DNA from: Eukaryota sp. TZLM1-RC
Taxonomy: Eukaryota; Metamonada: BaSk clade
Assembly: GCA_040285825.1 (NCBI GenBank)
Contig: JAUPSS010000001.1
Location: 2,294,001 to 2,358,000 of the forward strand
Direction of reading: 5' to 3'
DNA length: 64,000 nucleotides
Of this stretch, positions 32,495 through 42,905 are shown piece by piece. A program made the translations under genes and the position numbers. Positions within the stretch are counted from its first letter, which is position 1; each line of letters starts with the position of its first letter. The notes under the pieces are model-generated. The model was not told the origin of the DNA and searched no databases. It was given only the letters and a program-made list of their open reading frames with translations.

Positions 32495-33835
32495 ACGAGA
32501 AACTCAACTTAAAAATTCAAATCTTCATATCCCAAATAAACCAAAAAGGATTGTTTGGAAGCTTTTTCTCTGTGCAAACGACCAAGAGATAACAAAACAG
32601 AAGATAATATGGCGAAAACACCTTTAAAAATTGAAAATGAAATTCTAGTCTGCCAAAACATTCTGTCAAAATTTTTTCCTGTTTGATGTTTCACAATTTC
32701 AACAAAATCGTCCAAGAAAGATAAAGCAAGTGGTACAAGAGAGCCATGTAGGGAAAAAGCAAATCGACAAAAGACATAATGAGTATGCGTATCAGCATCC
32801 AAAATAGATATTTTGCCTTAGTGTTTTCGAGTTTTCGGCAACAAACGGCGGATTTTTGTGTTTTGACTGAGCTAATGGTATGAAAGAATTATAACACACA
32901 TCAGTTGATCTCACATCAGTAATGATTGTCGTCCTCCAAACCCTTCAAGCATTAAATTACCATTATTTAGATTAAATGAGTTCCAAATAAATTCATCAAC
33001 CAAACGAGAGAATGATGGTTCAAAACCAGAAACAATTCTGTGTGATTTTACTATACAATAGAGTTGGTCCCTTACTGCATGAACTTTTGATCGAAAAGTA
33101 GAGTTTACAATTAAAAAAAATGATGTGGAGCCATTCTTGATCCACATTTGCAATTCCAATTATGAGGCACATTCTCAGATCAAAAAAACAACGAAGGCGC
33201 ATTGTATAACAAATGGTGGTATCATCTAAAAGAAGACTATAGATTTGAGAAACTTGAGTCATTAAACACGAAAAGGAACTGTTTTGGGCATCTAACAGAA
33301 AATGTGCGCAAGCGGGATTATCAATTTTGACTAAGCCAAGGCGAACATTAAAATCTAAGCCTTCAAAAACTATTGTTAATTTCTGTTGTAATATATTGAT
33401 ACCATACCTCAAATTGACTAGCTTTCATTTTCTAGAGGTGTATGTGGTAATTCCTGTACCTCATTAGGAAAACACTTACTCCAAATATCAGAAAAAATCA
33501 AGAACATTTTCAAGGTCTCTTTAGTAATCATTTTTTTTGAATGAATACAGTAAATCAACATCATATGCAAAGCGGTTACAAAATTCAAAAACCCGATTTT
33601 TCAATTCAAGGAGAAAATCAACTTGACAGAGAATAGACGATTTAGTGAAATTAATACCACCAAAATTAGATGATGAAAACACATGACTTCGAATTAGTTC
33701 AGGATTGACATCAATGAAAGATACAAATAATTTTGTTTTTAAGTGGTTAAATGAGCGGCAAAACTCCCGTGAAATGTTTGGACAAGTTGTTCGTAAAATT
33801 TGAGTAATTTCACCTGAGTAACAAATTTTTGAGAT
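32495..33835 (-). mobile_element. R2-like family D element, first tandem copy
   Basis: The minus strand carries the family D 3' half: RT thumb remnants (33420-33830), a degraded zinc-finger/endonuclease region (33020-33412), and an intact last frame 32509-32802 (HTHYVFCRFAFSLHGSLVPL ... YLGYEDLNF). Stops and shifts in between. Its 3' end abuts that of family C copy C1. Confidence 0.8.
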
Positions 33836-33839
33836 AAAA

Positions 33840-34405
33840 AATTTAATATTTTTCTCTATTTTAACCGAAGAAAATGTATCAAGTTCAGAACCTGAAGATG
33901 ATTTTCATAAGAATAACAGAGGTGATGTTATATTGCATGGATTAGATGGAAGCTTCATTTTATTGGATGTAATGGCTGTTGATCCTTGTAATGCCTCAAA
34001 TGAAAGGCTTGTTAATCCTGAAATTCATAATCCTTTTTCAAATGCTGAAAATTTTAAAATCAAAAAATACAATGAACCTTTGTCCAAATTGTCCAGTCAA
34101 CAGCATGCAAAATACAATTTGTATACATTTGTATTTTCTCTTTTTGGTTCACTTGCTCCAACGGCTATACGTTTTTTGGCAGATTTTGAATTGATTGTGA
34201 AGAGATGAACTAACAGAAATTTCAACAGATTGTTTTGGTAAAATAAAATTGTGTTTTCTATTTTGAAGGGGATGTTGAAGATGGTTTCTGATGCTTTGCT
34301 TTCTCTTGGATCTCACTATGAGAGAGTTGCATCTGGTGTTTTCGTTCTGGGAGAGATGGATTTTTTAGATGTTGATTTATAGGTTTTGAATAAAATTAAA
34401 ATTAA
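33840..34405 (+). mobile_element. R2-like family C fragment, hybrid copy (C2)
   Basis: Begins with NNRGDVILHGLDGSFILLDV (endonuclease) and runs to the family 3' end, with stops after KRRNNR-equivalent positions (TGA at about 34206). Up to about 34267 it matches C3 (35765-36330); from 34272 it matches C1 exactly. It is therefore the recombination product at the duplication junction. Confidence 0.9.
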
Positions 34406-34414
34406 ATAAATAAA

Positions 34415-35757
34415 AACGAGAAACTCAACTTAAAAATTCAAATCTTCATATCCCAAATAAACCAAAAAGGATTGTTTGGAAGCTTTTTCTCTGTGCAAAC
34501 GACCAAGAGATAACAAAACAGAAGATAATATGGCGAAAACACCTTTAAAAATTGAAAATGAAATTCTAGTCTGCCAAAACATTCTGTCAAAATTTTTTCC
34601 TGTTTGATGTTTCACAATTTCAACAAAATCGTCCAAGAAAGATAAAGCAAGTGGTACAAGAGAGCCATGTAGGGAAAAAGCAAATCGACAAAAGACATAA
34701 TGAGTATGCGTATCAGCATCCAAAATAGATATTTTGCCTTAGTGTTTTCGAGTTTTCGGCAACAAACGGCGGATTTTTGTGTTTTGACTGAGCTAATGGT
34801 ATGAAAGAATTATAACACACATCAGTTGATCTCACATCAGTAATGATTGTCGTCCTTCAAACCCTTCAAGCATTAAATTACCATTATTTAGATTAAATGA
34901 GTTCCAAATAAATTCATCAACCAAACGAGAGAATGAATGGTTCAAAACCAGAAACAATTCTGTGTGATTTTACTATACAATAGAGTTGGTCCCTTACTGC
35001 ATGAACTTTTGATCGAAAAGTAGAGTTTACAATTAAAAAAATGATGTGGAGCCATTCTTGATCCACATTTGCAATTCCAATTATGAGGCACATTCTCAGA
35101 TCAAAAAAACAACGAAGGCGCATTGTATAACAAATGGTGGTATCATCTAAAAGAAGACTATAGATTTGAGGAACTTGAGTCATTAAACACGAAAAGGAAC
35201 TGTTTTGGGCATCTTACAGAAAATGTGCGCAAGCGGGATTATCAATTTTGACTAAGCCAAGGCGAACATTAAAATCTAAGCCTTCAAAAACTATTGTTAA
35301 TTTCTGTTGTAATATATTGATACCATACCTCAAATTGACTAGCTTTCATTTTCTAGAGGTGTATGTGGTAATTCCTGTACCTCATTAGGAAAACACTTAC
35401 TCCAAATATCAGAAAAAATCAAGAACATTTTCAAGGTCTCTTTAGTAATCATTTTTTTTGAATGAATACAGTAAATCAACATCATATGCAAAGCGGTTAC
35501 AAAATTCAAAAACCCGATTTTTCAATTCAAGGAGAAAATCAACTTGACAGAGAATAGACGATTTAGTGAAATTAATACCACCAAAAATTAGATGATGAAA
35601 ACACATGACTTCGAATTAGTTCAGGATTGACATCAATGAAAGATACAAATAATTTTGTTTTTAAGTGGTTAAATGAGCGGCAAAACTCCCGTGAAATGTT
35701 TGGACAAGTTGTTCGTAAAATTTGAGTAATTTTACCTGAGTAACAAATTTTGAGATA
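34415..35757 (-). mobile_element. R2-like family D element, second tandem copy
   Basis: Near-identical to 32495-33835, with the same intact last frame (34430-34723, identical protein) and the same upstream breaks plus a few extra single-base indels (for example an extra A at about 34936). Confidence 0.85.
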
Positions 35758-35764
35758 AAAAAAT

Positions 35765-36330
35765 TTAATATTTTTCTCTATTTTAACCGAAGAAAATGTA
35801 TCAAGTTCAGAACCTGAAGATGATTTTCATAAGAATAACAGAGGTGATGTTATATTGCATGGATTAGATGGAAGCTTCATTTTATTGGATGTAATGGCTG
35901 TTGATCCTTGTAATGCCTCAAATGAAAGGCTTGTTAATCCTGAAATTCATAATCCTTTTTCAAATGCTGAAAATTTTAAAATCAAAAAATACAATGAACC
36001 TTTGTCCAAATTGTCCAGTCAACAGCATGCAAAATACAATTTGTATACATTTGTATTTTCTCTTTTTGGTTCACTTGCTCCAACGGCTATACGTTTTTTT
36101 GGCAGATTTTGAATTGATTGTGAAGAGATGAACTAACAGAAATTTCAACAGATTATTTTGGCAAAATAAAATTGTGTTTTCTATTTTGAAGGGGTTGTTG
36201 AAGATGGTTTCTGATGCTTTGCTTTCTCTTGGCTTTCACTATTAGACAGTTGCAGCTAGTGTTTTTGTTTTAAGATATATGGATTTTTTAGATGTTGATT
36301 TATAGGTTTTTAATAAAATAAATTAAAAAA
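35765..36330 (+). mobile_element. R2-like family C fragment (copy C3)
   Basis: Same 5' part as C2 but a distinct 3' part after about 36190 (GGTTGTTGAAG instead of GGATGTTGAAG; CTTTCACTATTAGACAG instead of the ATCTCACTATGAGAGAG type). It has its own 3' tail near 36320. Confidence 0.85.
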
Positions 36331-36655
36331 TAGTTCAGAACCCAATTTCAACAAAAGATTATTTAATTCTTCATTACTTTTGGGAACATTTCCAAACCAG
36401 CAACCTAGGAAACGAAAAGCATCTGAGCAGCTTACGAAAAGAATTTCAACAGCGACAATGGTTAAGCTCTCTCTGACATTTGACATAAGGAGACATTTGT
36501 TGGGATTAAACAAAAGACAGAAAAGAGACCTAACAAAATGGACCCAGAATATGGAGAATTTTGCTGGATACTCAAAAATTCGCCATTATTATCAGTCGCA
36601 AAAATTTCAAAGAGTTTTTGATTGTCGTTGAACTTCATCACAAGCATGATTTGCA
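36325..36655 (-). mobile_element. R2-like RT (thumb) fragment
   Basis: The minus strand reads FNPNKCLLMSNVRE and DAFRFLGCWFGNVPKSNEEL, matching LNLLKCVLLSNS and DAIRHLGSFLGNNDEI of the family A reverse transcriptase. It is a fragment only and ends just upstream of the tRNA-Arg gene. Confidence 0.7.
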
Positions 36656-36675
36656 GCAGATGATTTTTAATCGTG

Positions 36676-36748
36676 GACCCTGTGGCGTAATTGGAAGCGC
36701 GTTTGACTACGAATTAAAAGGTTGTGGGTTCGAGTCCTACCTGGGTCG
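36676..36748 (+). tRNA. tRNA-Arg (anticodon ACG)
   Basis: 73-nt cloverleaf: acceptor GACCCTG/CTGGGTC with one T-T mismatch at the sixth pair, D stem GCGT/GCGC, anticodon stem TTTGA/TTAAA with loop CTACGAA, T stem GTGGG/CCTAC with loop TTCGAGT. CCA is not encoded. A TTTTT run follows at 36749-36753 as a polymerase III terminator. Retroelement fragments lie on both sides. Confidence 0.93.
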
Positions 36749-36759
36749 TTTTTAATGCT

Positions 36760-36895
36760 GTGTCCAACAACACAATTTTTGACAAAACTTTGTCATATGC
36801 TATTAACCATCTTTCTAAAGGAAAAGCAGCAGTTCCATTTGGTATTTCATTTGATGATTTGAAGCTGGCCTGTTTAGTATACACAAGTCCTTGAT
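36760..36895 (+). mobile_element. R2-like RT fragment next to tRNA-Arg
   Basis: Reads LSYAINHLSKGKAAVPFGIS then FDDLKLAC, the RT block before motif A (compare RGKSAGLSGITIDHVKAA at 50985-51050, minus). It starts within about 12 bp of the tRNA 3' end. Confidence 0.7.
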
Positions 36896-36989
36896 TCATT
36901 TCAGTAAACGTAATCCAATGTTGAAAATAGTTTGTTATATCTAAGTCATATCTCATTTTTTTATTTATGTTCTGTATTTTTATTAAAAT

Positions 36990-37215
36990 CAAATTCTATC
37001 TAGTATTCAATATCCTCCAAACAAGCATCACTATTACTGAACCTACTCACAGCATTTCGTTCATATTCTTCACCAATAGCTAAAAGAGTCTTAGGAATCA
37101 TTGTTGGAATAGACTTGGAAACGCAAAAAAACAATTCTATTTAACCAGAAACTGGAATTCATTTTTGACGAGATCTATTCAGTAAAACTTTTTTGAAATT
37201 TTCACAAAAGTGAAA
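36990..37215 (-). mobile_element. R2-like family B-related 3' fragment
   Basis: The minus strand reads LLAIGEEYERNAVSRFSNSD then ACLEDIEY, stop, a diverged relative of the family B end (LLQLGIEYENRALKRFDDVD, ACIEDIEF). The upstream part has stops. Confidence 0.65.
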
Positions 37216-37242
37216 CCTCAATTATTGGTCCTTTTAATGTTT

Positions 37243-38435
37243 TTTTCTTTAATGTATTGCACACTTAATTAAATTAACTCATAACTAATGGGACGACTAT
37301 CATTGAACCAAGATTTCCTCTACAAAATCTTGATCTGCTTGCTGTCTAGCTAAAGCTTCTCTAATTCGATTGAAAAACCGAGGTAATCTATTAAAAATGG
37401 CAAATTGAATCCGTGAACGCCATAAAAAAATATCAAATCTTTTCATTGTTTTTTCTTGTACAATTTTTTGGAGGTCATCCAAAAAAGTTTCTGCTTCAAC
37501 CGATAATCTTTATATTTATCGAAAATGGGAAAGCAATAAAAACCAGCTGTGTATTTCTATCGACATTAGCCTCTTCAATATCTTCATCATATTTTCTATG
37601 TTTCTCTTTTGCTTTAAAATCCAGAGCAGCCACAGGATTAAGTTTTCTTCTGTGAACCAAAGTATCATTTGCAACATTACATGAGACAAAGTCAACAATA
37701 GCTTCAGAATCATCAATCCAATCACAGTATACATCACCTCTATCATCAGAACCAAAATTATTCAGAGAAAGTGTTTCCTTCAGCAGGGGCTCTTTGATAC
37801 ACGATATTCTTGCAGTTTGTGCCATATTGAAAACAGTGTCTCTAACAGCATCATGTAACGAAGAACGATAAGTTATCAATTTAGAGCAATTCAGAGCATG
37901 GCGCAAAGTGAGTTGAGGTGAATTCGAACAAATACATTTTTCTTTTGATAATAATTGATTAATGGGGATGTTCAAATATAATCCGATTTTTGTTACAAAT
38001 GCTTCATTAGTGGCACACAATCCAAATCTTCGTGGTACAATGGTTACAAAAAATGAAGAATCTGATGACTTGTTTTCACAAACACCCTTTTCCAATAACA
38101 ATGAGTGAAGATCTTGATTTAAAACAGCCGAGCTGCATATATTATTATAAAGATATTTTTCATACATTCCAGTCAATCGTTTCTGTAATGTTCGAAGAGT
38201 GTACTTCAAATTTAAAACATTTTTTTCTGGAATATTGCCATTGAATGATTGGGGAAAACATCGACCCCATTTTTCTACATCAATTTTTGAAATTTCTTCA
38301 TTTAATGCAAAAACAGTGGAACTTTGCGATCTTTCGGAAAACTCAAAGATTGCATTTCTGCATCCACCAACAAAAGCACACGAGGTAAGAATAGAAGCCT
38401 TCGTCCACCCTAAACCGCCATAATGTGGACTAAGG
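37243..38435 (-). mobile_element. R2-like family A, 5'-truncated copy (A2)
   Basis: Covers the last ~380 codons of family A in two frames (38209-37496 and 37482-37300), with one break near 37490. The zinc finger CICSNSPQLTLRHALNC and endonuclease RGDVYCDWID, AIVDFVSCN, KEKHRKYDED are intact. A possible 10-bp target duplication with one mismatch flanks it (tttaatgttt at 37233-37242, ttaaatgttt at 38436-38445). Confidence 0.85.
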
Positions 38436-38459
38436 TTAAATGTTTCGAATGAAATTAAT

Positions 38460-39399
38460 TTTTTTTTGCTTTAGGATAAATTTATTTTCAACGCTAACAA
38501 AACATAAAACAAAAAACTAGAACTCAATATCCTCAATACACGCATCAACATCATCAAATCTTTTAAGCGCGCGATTTTCATACTCTATTCCTAATTGTAA
38601 CAGTGCTTTGGTCAACATTTCTGGAATTGCTTTAAGAATACTGAAAACAATTCTATTGTGCCAGAAATTGAAGTTCAATTCTTTTCCTGCTCTTTCTTTT
38701 ATAAGACTTTTGAAACCTTCGAGAAATTTAATTCCAGATATTCCAATGTTACCAAAAAGAGAAACAGCAAATGGAACCAACTGATACTTAACATGCTCAA
38801 CACGTCCTAGCTGAGATAAGGGTTCATTGTACTTTTTGATTTTGCTCTTTTCGGCAAAGCAAAGTGGAGTTTCATCTCTTTTAGCAAAGTCAATTGCTGA
38901 GTCTTTACAAACATCAACTGTGACAACATCAACAACTTTAATAACACCATCAGACGCAGGGGTAATTAAATCAGCACGGCGTTTCCCAAAAGTATTTTCA
39001 TTGTCATTTTCAGATGACAACCTTCGCACAAGTGGTTCAACAAAAGCTTCAATGTGATGGCTTTTGCACATAGCGTATAGTTGGTCTCTAACAGCATCGT
39101 GAACAACTGAGCGATATGTAATATTAAATTTGCAATTAAATAAATGATTCAAATTAATGAGCTGACCACAACGACAAATCAAATCATTTGGCACACTACA
39201 TGGCCACAGGAAACACCTCATCCTGAAGGCAGTTGTCCATTGATGATCATTCAACAATAGACCATATACATTTGGAATCTGGGAAATAAGACAACTTGAG
39301 CTACTATCCTTGAGGTCAATTAAAAAGTTTGCAAAAACGGGATTCTTTTCTTTAGCCAAGCTAAGACGAACAGTGAAATCCAAGTTTTCAAAAACTTTT
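38460..39399 (-). mobile_element. R2-like family B, 5'-truncated copy with intact frame
   Basis: A single uninterrupted frame of 288 codons (39383-38517). C-terminal zinc finger CRCGQLINLNHLFNC then YRSVVHDAVRD, then endonuclease: RRADLITPA, VVDVVTVDVC, Lys/Tyr in KIKKYNEPL, fitting the RxD..VxDV..KY pattern of R2-type restriction-like endonucleases. A perfect 12-bp target duplication aatgaaattaat flanks it (38448-38459 and 39400-39411). This is one of the youngest-looking copies. Confidence 0.9.
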
Positions 39400-39435
39400 A
39401 ATGAAATTAATGAAATTGCTTCTGAAGCTTCGCAT

Positions 39436-39736
39436 TTTATTGCTTTCCCATTTTCGATAAATGGAAGATTATCAGTTGAAGCAGAAACTTTTTTGGATGA
39501 CTTCCAAAAAATGGTGAAAGAAAAAACAATGAAAAGATTTGATATTTTTTTATGGCGTTCACGGATTCAATTTGCCATTATTAATAGATTACCGCGGTTT
39601 TTCAATCGAATTAGAGAAGCTTTAGCTAGACAGCAAGCAAATCAAGATTTTGTAGAGGAAATCTTGGTTTAATGATAGTCGTCCCATTAGTTATGATTTA
39701 ATTTAATCAAGTGTGCAAATTCAATAAATTAATTCT
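39436..39736 (+). mobile_element. R2-like family A, short 5'-truncated copy with target duplication
   Basis: Only the last ~75 codons of family A (FIAFPFSINGRLSVEAETF ... FVEEILV) and the 3' tail with AATAAAT remain. A perfect 10-bp duplication agcttcgcat flanks it (39426-39435 and 39737-39746). It ends 82 bp before the start codon of the RCC1-repeat gene. Confidence 0.9.
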
Positions 39737-39827
39737 AGCTTCGCATCTTTGCAGAATTATTGGTCTTTCTTTGACTGTGTTTACACCAAAGTTTAAAACA
39801 CACAGGCACTCTTAGTTCTCCTTCAAC

Positions 39828-42059
39828 ATGTCCTCTTCTCGTTGTTCCCCTATAGACACTGAATCCCGTCCTATTTCACCCCTTGCTCTACTTTTACATC
39901 AATCTGGAAGCAGTGGCTATGGATCTCAGCAACATTTTTCGCATGAAAATCTCTCCCAGGATACATCACATTGTACTCACCAGTGCTCTCCGTTCAATTG
40001 GAAGGTAGGAGTCAAGTCTATTTCTATTGGTTATGGTCATACCCTTCTCCTCACACACTCTGGTGAAGTTTACGGTTGGGGGGATAATGAAGAAGGTCAA
40101 GTTCTGTATGATGGACCTAGTAATGTGTTATCACCAATCAAACTTCCTCTCACAGATATAGTTTCCATTTCAGCTGGATATTGTCACTCGCTAGCTCTCT
40201 CTTCTGTAGGGAAATTATTCGGTTGGGGTTTCAATGAAGATAATCAATTGAACATTTCAGAAAAGACTTTACTACCATTGTCCATTATTGATATTCCTTT
40301 TCAAACCAAGGAAATTTCTGCTGACTGTGGCTGTTCATTTGCTTTGACTCCAGAAGGTCAAGTTGTTCAATGGGGGTGTGGGGAGTCTTTTGATTTACTG
40401 GAAGATGTGAGTAGTATTGTTTTTATTTCTGCTTATCTGGACTCAATCGTAGCAGTTGATTTGGACGGTAACTTCTGTTTTCTTACAAATGATGATGACG
40501 TAACTACTACGGAAGAGGAGGAAGGCACTGATGATGATGGTTCTGATTGTTTTGAGTGTGTTTCATTTGCTCAGATACCAGTAGGCAAGTACGTTTTGCC
40601 AACAAAACCATCAATGAATTCTTTTTTATTTGTTGAGAATTTTCTCTTTATTATCGACTTCAATGGTGAAGTTTTGAAGTTTAACAAGGGGGATGATGAC
40701 GTTCCTTTCAATAACAAACCCACCAAAGTTCCAGGGTTGAATAATATTGTTTCTATTAGTGGTTATGATGGTATTTATGCTGCCATTGATAATAATGGTA
40801 AAGTTTATTTATGGGGTTGGTTGAGTAGATTAAGTGATGTTTATGAAGATAGTGAAGAACCAAGATGTATTGAAGCTTTCAATAATATTGAAGGTATTTC
40901 AGTAGGTTACAACTTCCTTTTTGCCTACAACAAAAACACTGTTTGGGCTTGGGGAAGGAACGATAAAGGTCAATTAGGTACAGGTGATTTGATTGATCGA
41001 CCTCAACCTGTCAAAGTATTTGGATCTGAAATACTTGGCAGTTTCCATTATCCCAATCAACCTTTGGATAGAATGTTTAGTGGTCTAATTAAGCTTGTTT
41101 ATTGGGAATATTTATTTCATTTGCAAAAGCTCTTTGGTAATCATCCATATACCAAAGCAAGATTTCACTCCAAATGTGGTGTTAGTAAAATTGTAGCAGA
41201 GTATACTAAAGAATTTCTTCAATTTACAAAGGGTGGTTTTAATCAATCCTCATGTGTCAATCCAATTAAACATGGCTTGTTTTTAAAAGATCCTCAAGAT
41301 TTAACTTTAGCTGAAAATATTTGTGATTTACAATTGCGATTTTCTTCCTATTACAAAGGTTCCAAAGTAATTAATTCTAGAATTAAAAAACTTTATGTTT
41401 ACTATGATCTGGTTGATCATGACCCCCAGTTATTGTCCTTTTTCCCCAGTGTTGAGGTTGTTGAGCTTGGTGGAAAACCTAATTTTGGAAGACAGCTAGT
41501 CAATTTGGCACAATTTTCAAATCTGAAATGTTTGAATCTCGATTATATTTTCAATGTACAACAATTACCCACTTCACTAGTGAAGTTGGAGCTACAAGAC
41601 CGTGGCATTCAGGTCACTGATTTAAGCTATCTTGTGTCTTTAAAAGAATTGTTGGTGTTTTCTCATGTTTCAAGAAATGTTGTTACTGGAGTTATATCTT
41701 TACCGCAATCGATTGTTAGATTTGAAGTTTGGTTTAACAATGTTGAAGATGTTGAAATTTCTTTACTAAATTTGAAGGAATTGATAATTCATGAAGCAAT
41801 TCCTACCAATATCACTGAACAAAACTTTCCTGCTTTGAAATTCATTCAATTGATTAAACCTGATGAAGACAGTCTGTCAGATTCTCCCCTATCTCCAACA
41901 AAACTTATGGATCAAGGTTTAATCAAATCTGTCAAATTCATCAAGAATGAATATTTAGTTGAATTATCCTGTTTTCCATGGTGGGTTCAGTATTCAGCTA
42001 GAAGGTATTTGGTTGATATTTTCCGTGACTGTCTTGATGTAAATTTTTCGTTTATATAA
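39828..42059 (+). CDS. RCC1-repeat protein with C-terminal leucine-rich region
   Basis: 743 codons, single exon, ATG in ACATGTCC. After a Ser-rich start of ~55 residues there are RCC1 blades of a beta-propeller: GYGHTLLLTHSGEVYGWGDN (about 68-87), AGYCHSLALSSVGKLFGWGF (about 115-134), then CSFALTPEGQVVQWG, a long divergent part with an acidic insert (TTTEEEEGTDDDG), AAIDNNGKVYLWGW, and AYNKNTVWAWGRNDKGQLGT near 365-385. The C-terminal half has no propeller repeats; from about 520 it shows LRR-like periodicity (FSNLKCLNLDYIF, LPTSLVKLELQD, LVSLKELLVF). RCC1 propellers bind GTPases, chromatin or ubiquitin-pathway partners. The specific role is unknown. It is preceded by a cluster of three retrotransposon insertions. 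Confidence 0.9.
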   Translation: MSSSRCSPIDTESRPISPLALLLHQSGSSGYGSQQHFSHENLSQDTSHCTHQCSPFNWKVGVKSISIGYGHTLLLTHSGEVYGWGDNEEGQVLYDGPSNVLSPIKLPLTDIVSISAGYCHSLALSSVGKLFGWGFNEDNQLNISEKTLLPLSIIDIPFQTKEISADCGCSFALTPEGQVVQWGCGESFDLLEDVSSIVFISAYLDSIVAVDLDGNFCFLTNDDDVTTTEEEEGTDDDGSDCFECVSFAQIPVGKYVLPTKPSMNSFLFVENFLFIIDFNGEVLKFNKGDDDVPFNNKPTKVPGLNNIVSISGYDGIYAAIDNNGKVYLWGWLSRLSDVYEDSEEPRCIEAFNNIEGISVGYNFLFAYNKNTVWAWGRNDKGQLGTGDLIDRPQPVKVFGSEILGSFHYPNQPLDRMFSGLIKLVYWEYLFHLQKLFGNHPYTKARFHSKCGVSKIVAEYTKEFLQFTKGGFNQSSCVNPIKHGLFLKDPQDLTLAENICDLQLRFSSYYKGSKVINSRIKKLYVYYDLVDHDPQLLSFFPSVEVVELGGKPNFGRQLVNLAQFSNLKCLNLDYIFNVQQLPTSLVKLELQDRGIQVTDLSYLVSLKELLVFSHVSRNVVTGVISLPQSIVRFEVWFNNVEDVEISLLNLKELIIHEAIPTNITEQNFPALKFIQLIKPDEDSLSDSPLSPTKLMDQGLIKSVKFIKNEYLVELSCFPWWVQYSARRYLVDIFRDCLDVNFSFI

Positions 42060-42339
42060 ACAAATGTTTTGGCAAATAGTTTGTGTTGGGTAATATTTTC
42101 TAGGTAAACATCACCTTAAACGTTCCTACGCACCTCATCTTCCACAAAATAGAGATGTCTAAATAGGAACAGCCCAACCAGGCTATTTAATGCTCGGTAC
42201 AAACCAATTTTAGTGATAAAAATGAGCTTAATAATGCTGATGATCATGTCTTTCAATTGGCCATGTTTATATCATCAATGATTTATAAACGTGTAAGAGA
42301 AGCTTTTGCTGGGAAGTATACAAGCCTATATTTGTTAAT
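42060..42339. other. Intergenic stretch between RCC1-repeat gene and CTU1 pseudogene
   Basis: No gene. A short plus-strand piece around 42225-42320 (MIYKRVREAFAGKYTS) is faintly like the family A tail (FFNRIREALARQQ), which may mark an old R2-like relic. Confidence 0.3.
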
Positions 42340-42905
42340 AAAAATTACAACACAGTCTCTTTTTGAAAAGAATAATTAAATGGACCCTAGGGATATCATT
42401 ATCAAAATGTGTAAAATCCCCATTATTGACCAACTTCAACGCATCTCCACGTATCAGATTCAAAAGAACTGTTTCTGCAGCATCGTCAGCATTGTGGCCA
42501 AGAACAAGCTTGTCTGCATTCAGTTTCTTCCAACCGATGGAGAGCGAACGTCGACGAAGTGTACCATAAACAGTGCACGACTTGGAATGTCCACTAACTG
42601 AGATTGCTTCATCGAGAGAGAAACCAAACAAATCAGCAAATGGAAGTACAACTAAAGGGAGATCTAAACGACGTTGAAGTTTGTCAACACATTCAAGGGA
42701 TAAGTCACAATACCCTAGTATCCCTTCATCTAAACATAAAAGATGGAGGTTGATGTTGTAGGAATAACGTTTGTTTAAGAGTGTAACAACTTCTGCGAGA
42801 CTGAATCTTTGTCTCCAGAAACACAAAGAGCAACGTTCTCACCAGGTTTGAAAAGAGAATTGGAGACAATTGTATCATGAACATCTGTTTCGGACTTTAC
42901 GGTAA
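42340..42905 (-). pseudogene. CTU1: CTU1/NCS6 (cytosolic tRNA 2-thiolation protein) pseudogene
   Basis: CTU1 thiolates wobble U34 of tRNA-Lys, -Glu and -Gln using an ATP-binding PP-loop. Here the minus strand keeps the family's middle: LCLDEGILGYCDLSLECVD, LPLVVLPFADLFGFSLDEAI, TLRRRSL, LGHNADDAAETVLLNLIRGD, NNGDFTHFDNDIPR. Defects: the PP-loop SGGKDS reads SGDKDS, one base is missing right after it (near 42815) so the frame shifts, the second Cys of the CxxC pair is Tyr (SCTVYG), and both the N-terminal zinc region and the last third are absent. It is a decayed gene, and an intact copy would be expected elsewhere. Confidence 0.85.

Larger units (their letters stand above)
32349..36191. repeat. 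Tandem duplication, period about 1,922 bp, two copies
   Basis: 32349-34270 and 34271-36191 are about 99.5% identical by eye; I count roughly 8-10 single-base changes and short homopolymer indels. Each unit holds the end of a family C element, an inverted family D copy, and the start of another family C copy. Examples: CAGCATGCAAAATAC at 32180, 34101 and 36023. The family C copy spanning the junction is a hybrid of the outer two. Confidence 0.9.

Noticed and set aside
32180-36330. CRISPR or satellite array
   Set aside because: The ~1.92-kb repeat consists of recognisable retrotransposon pieces in two copies only.
39310-39672. A 120-codon plus-strand ORF as a real gene
   Set aside because: It is a chance fusion of antisense family B sequence with the sense tail of a family A copy across an insertion junction.
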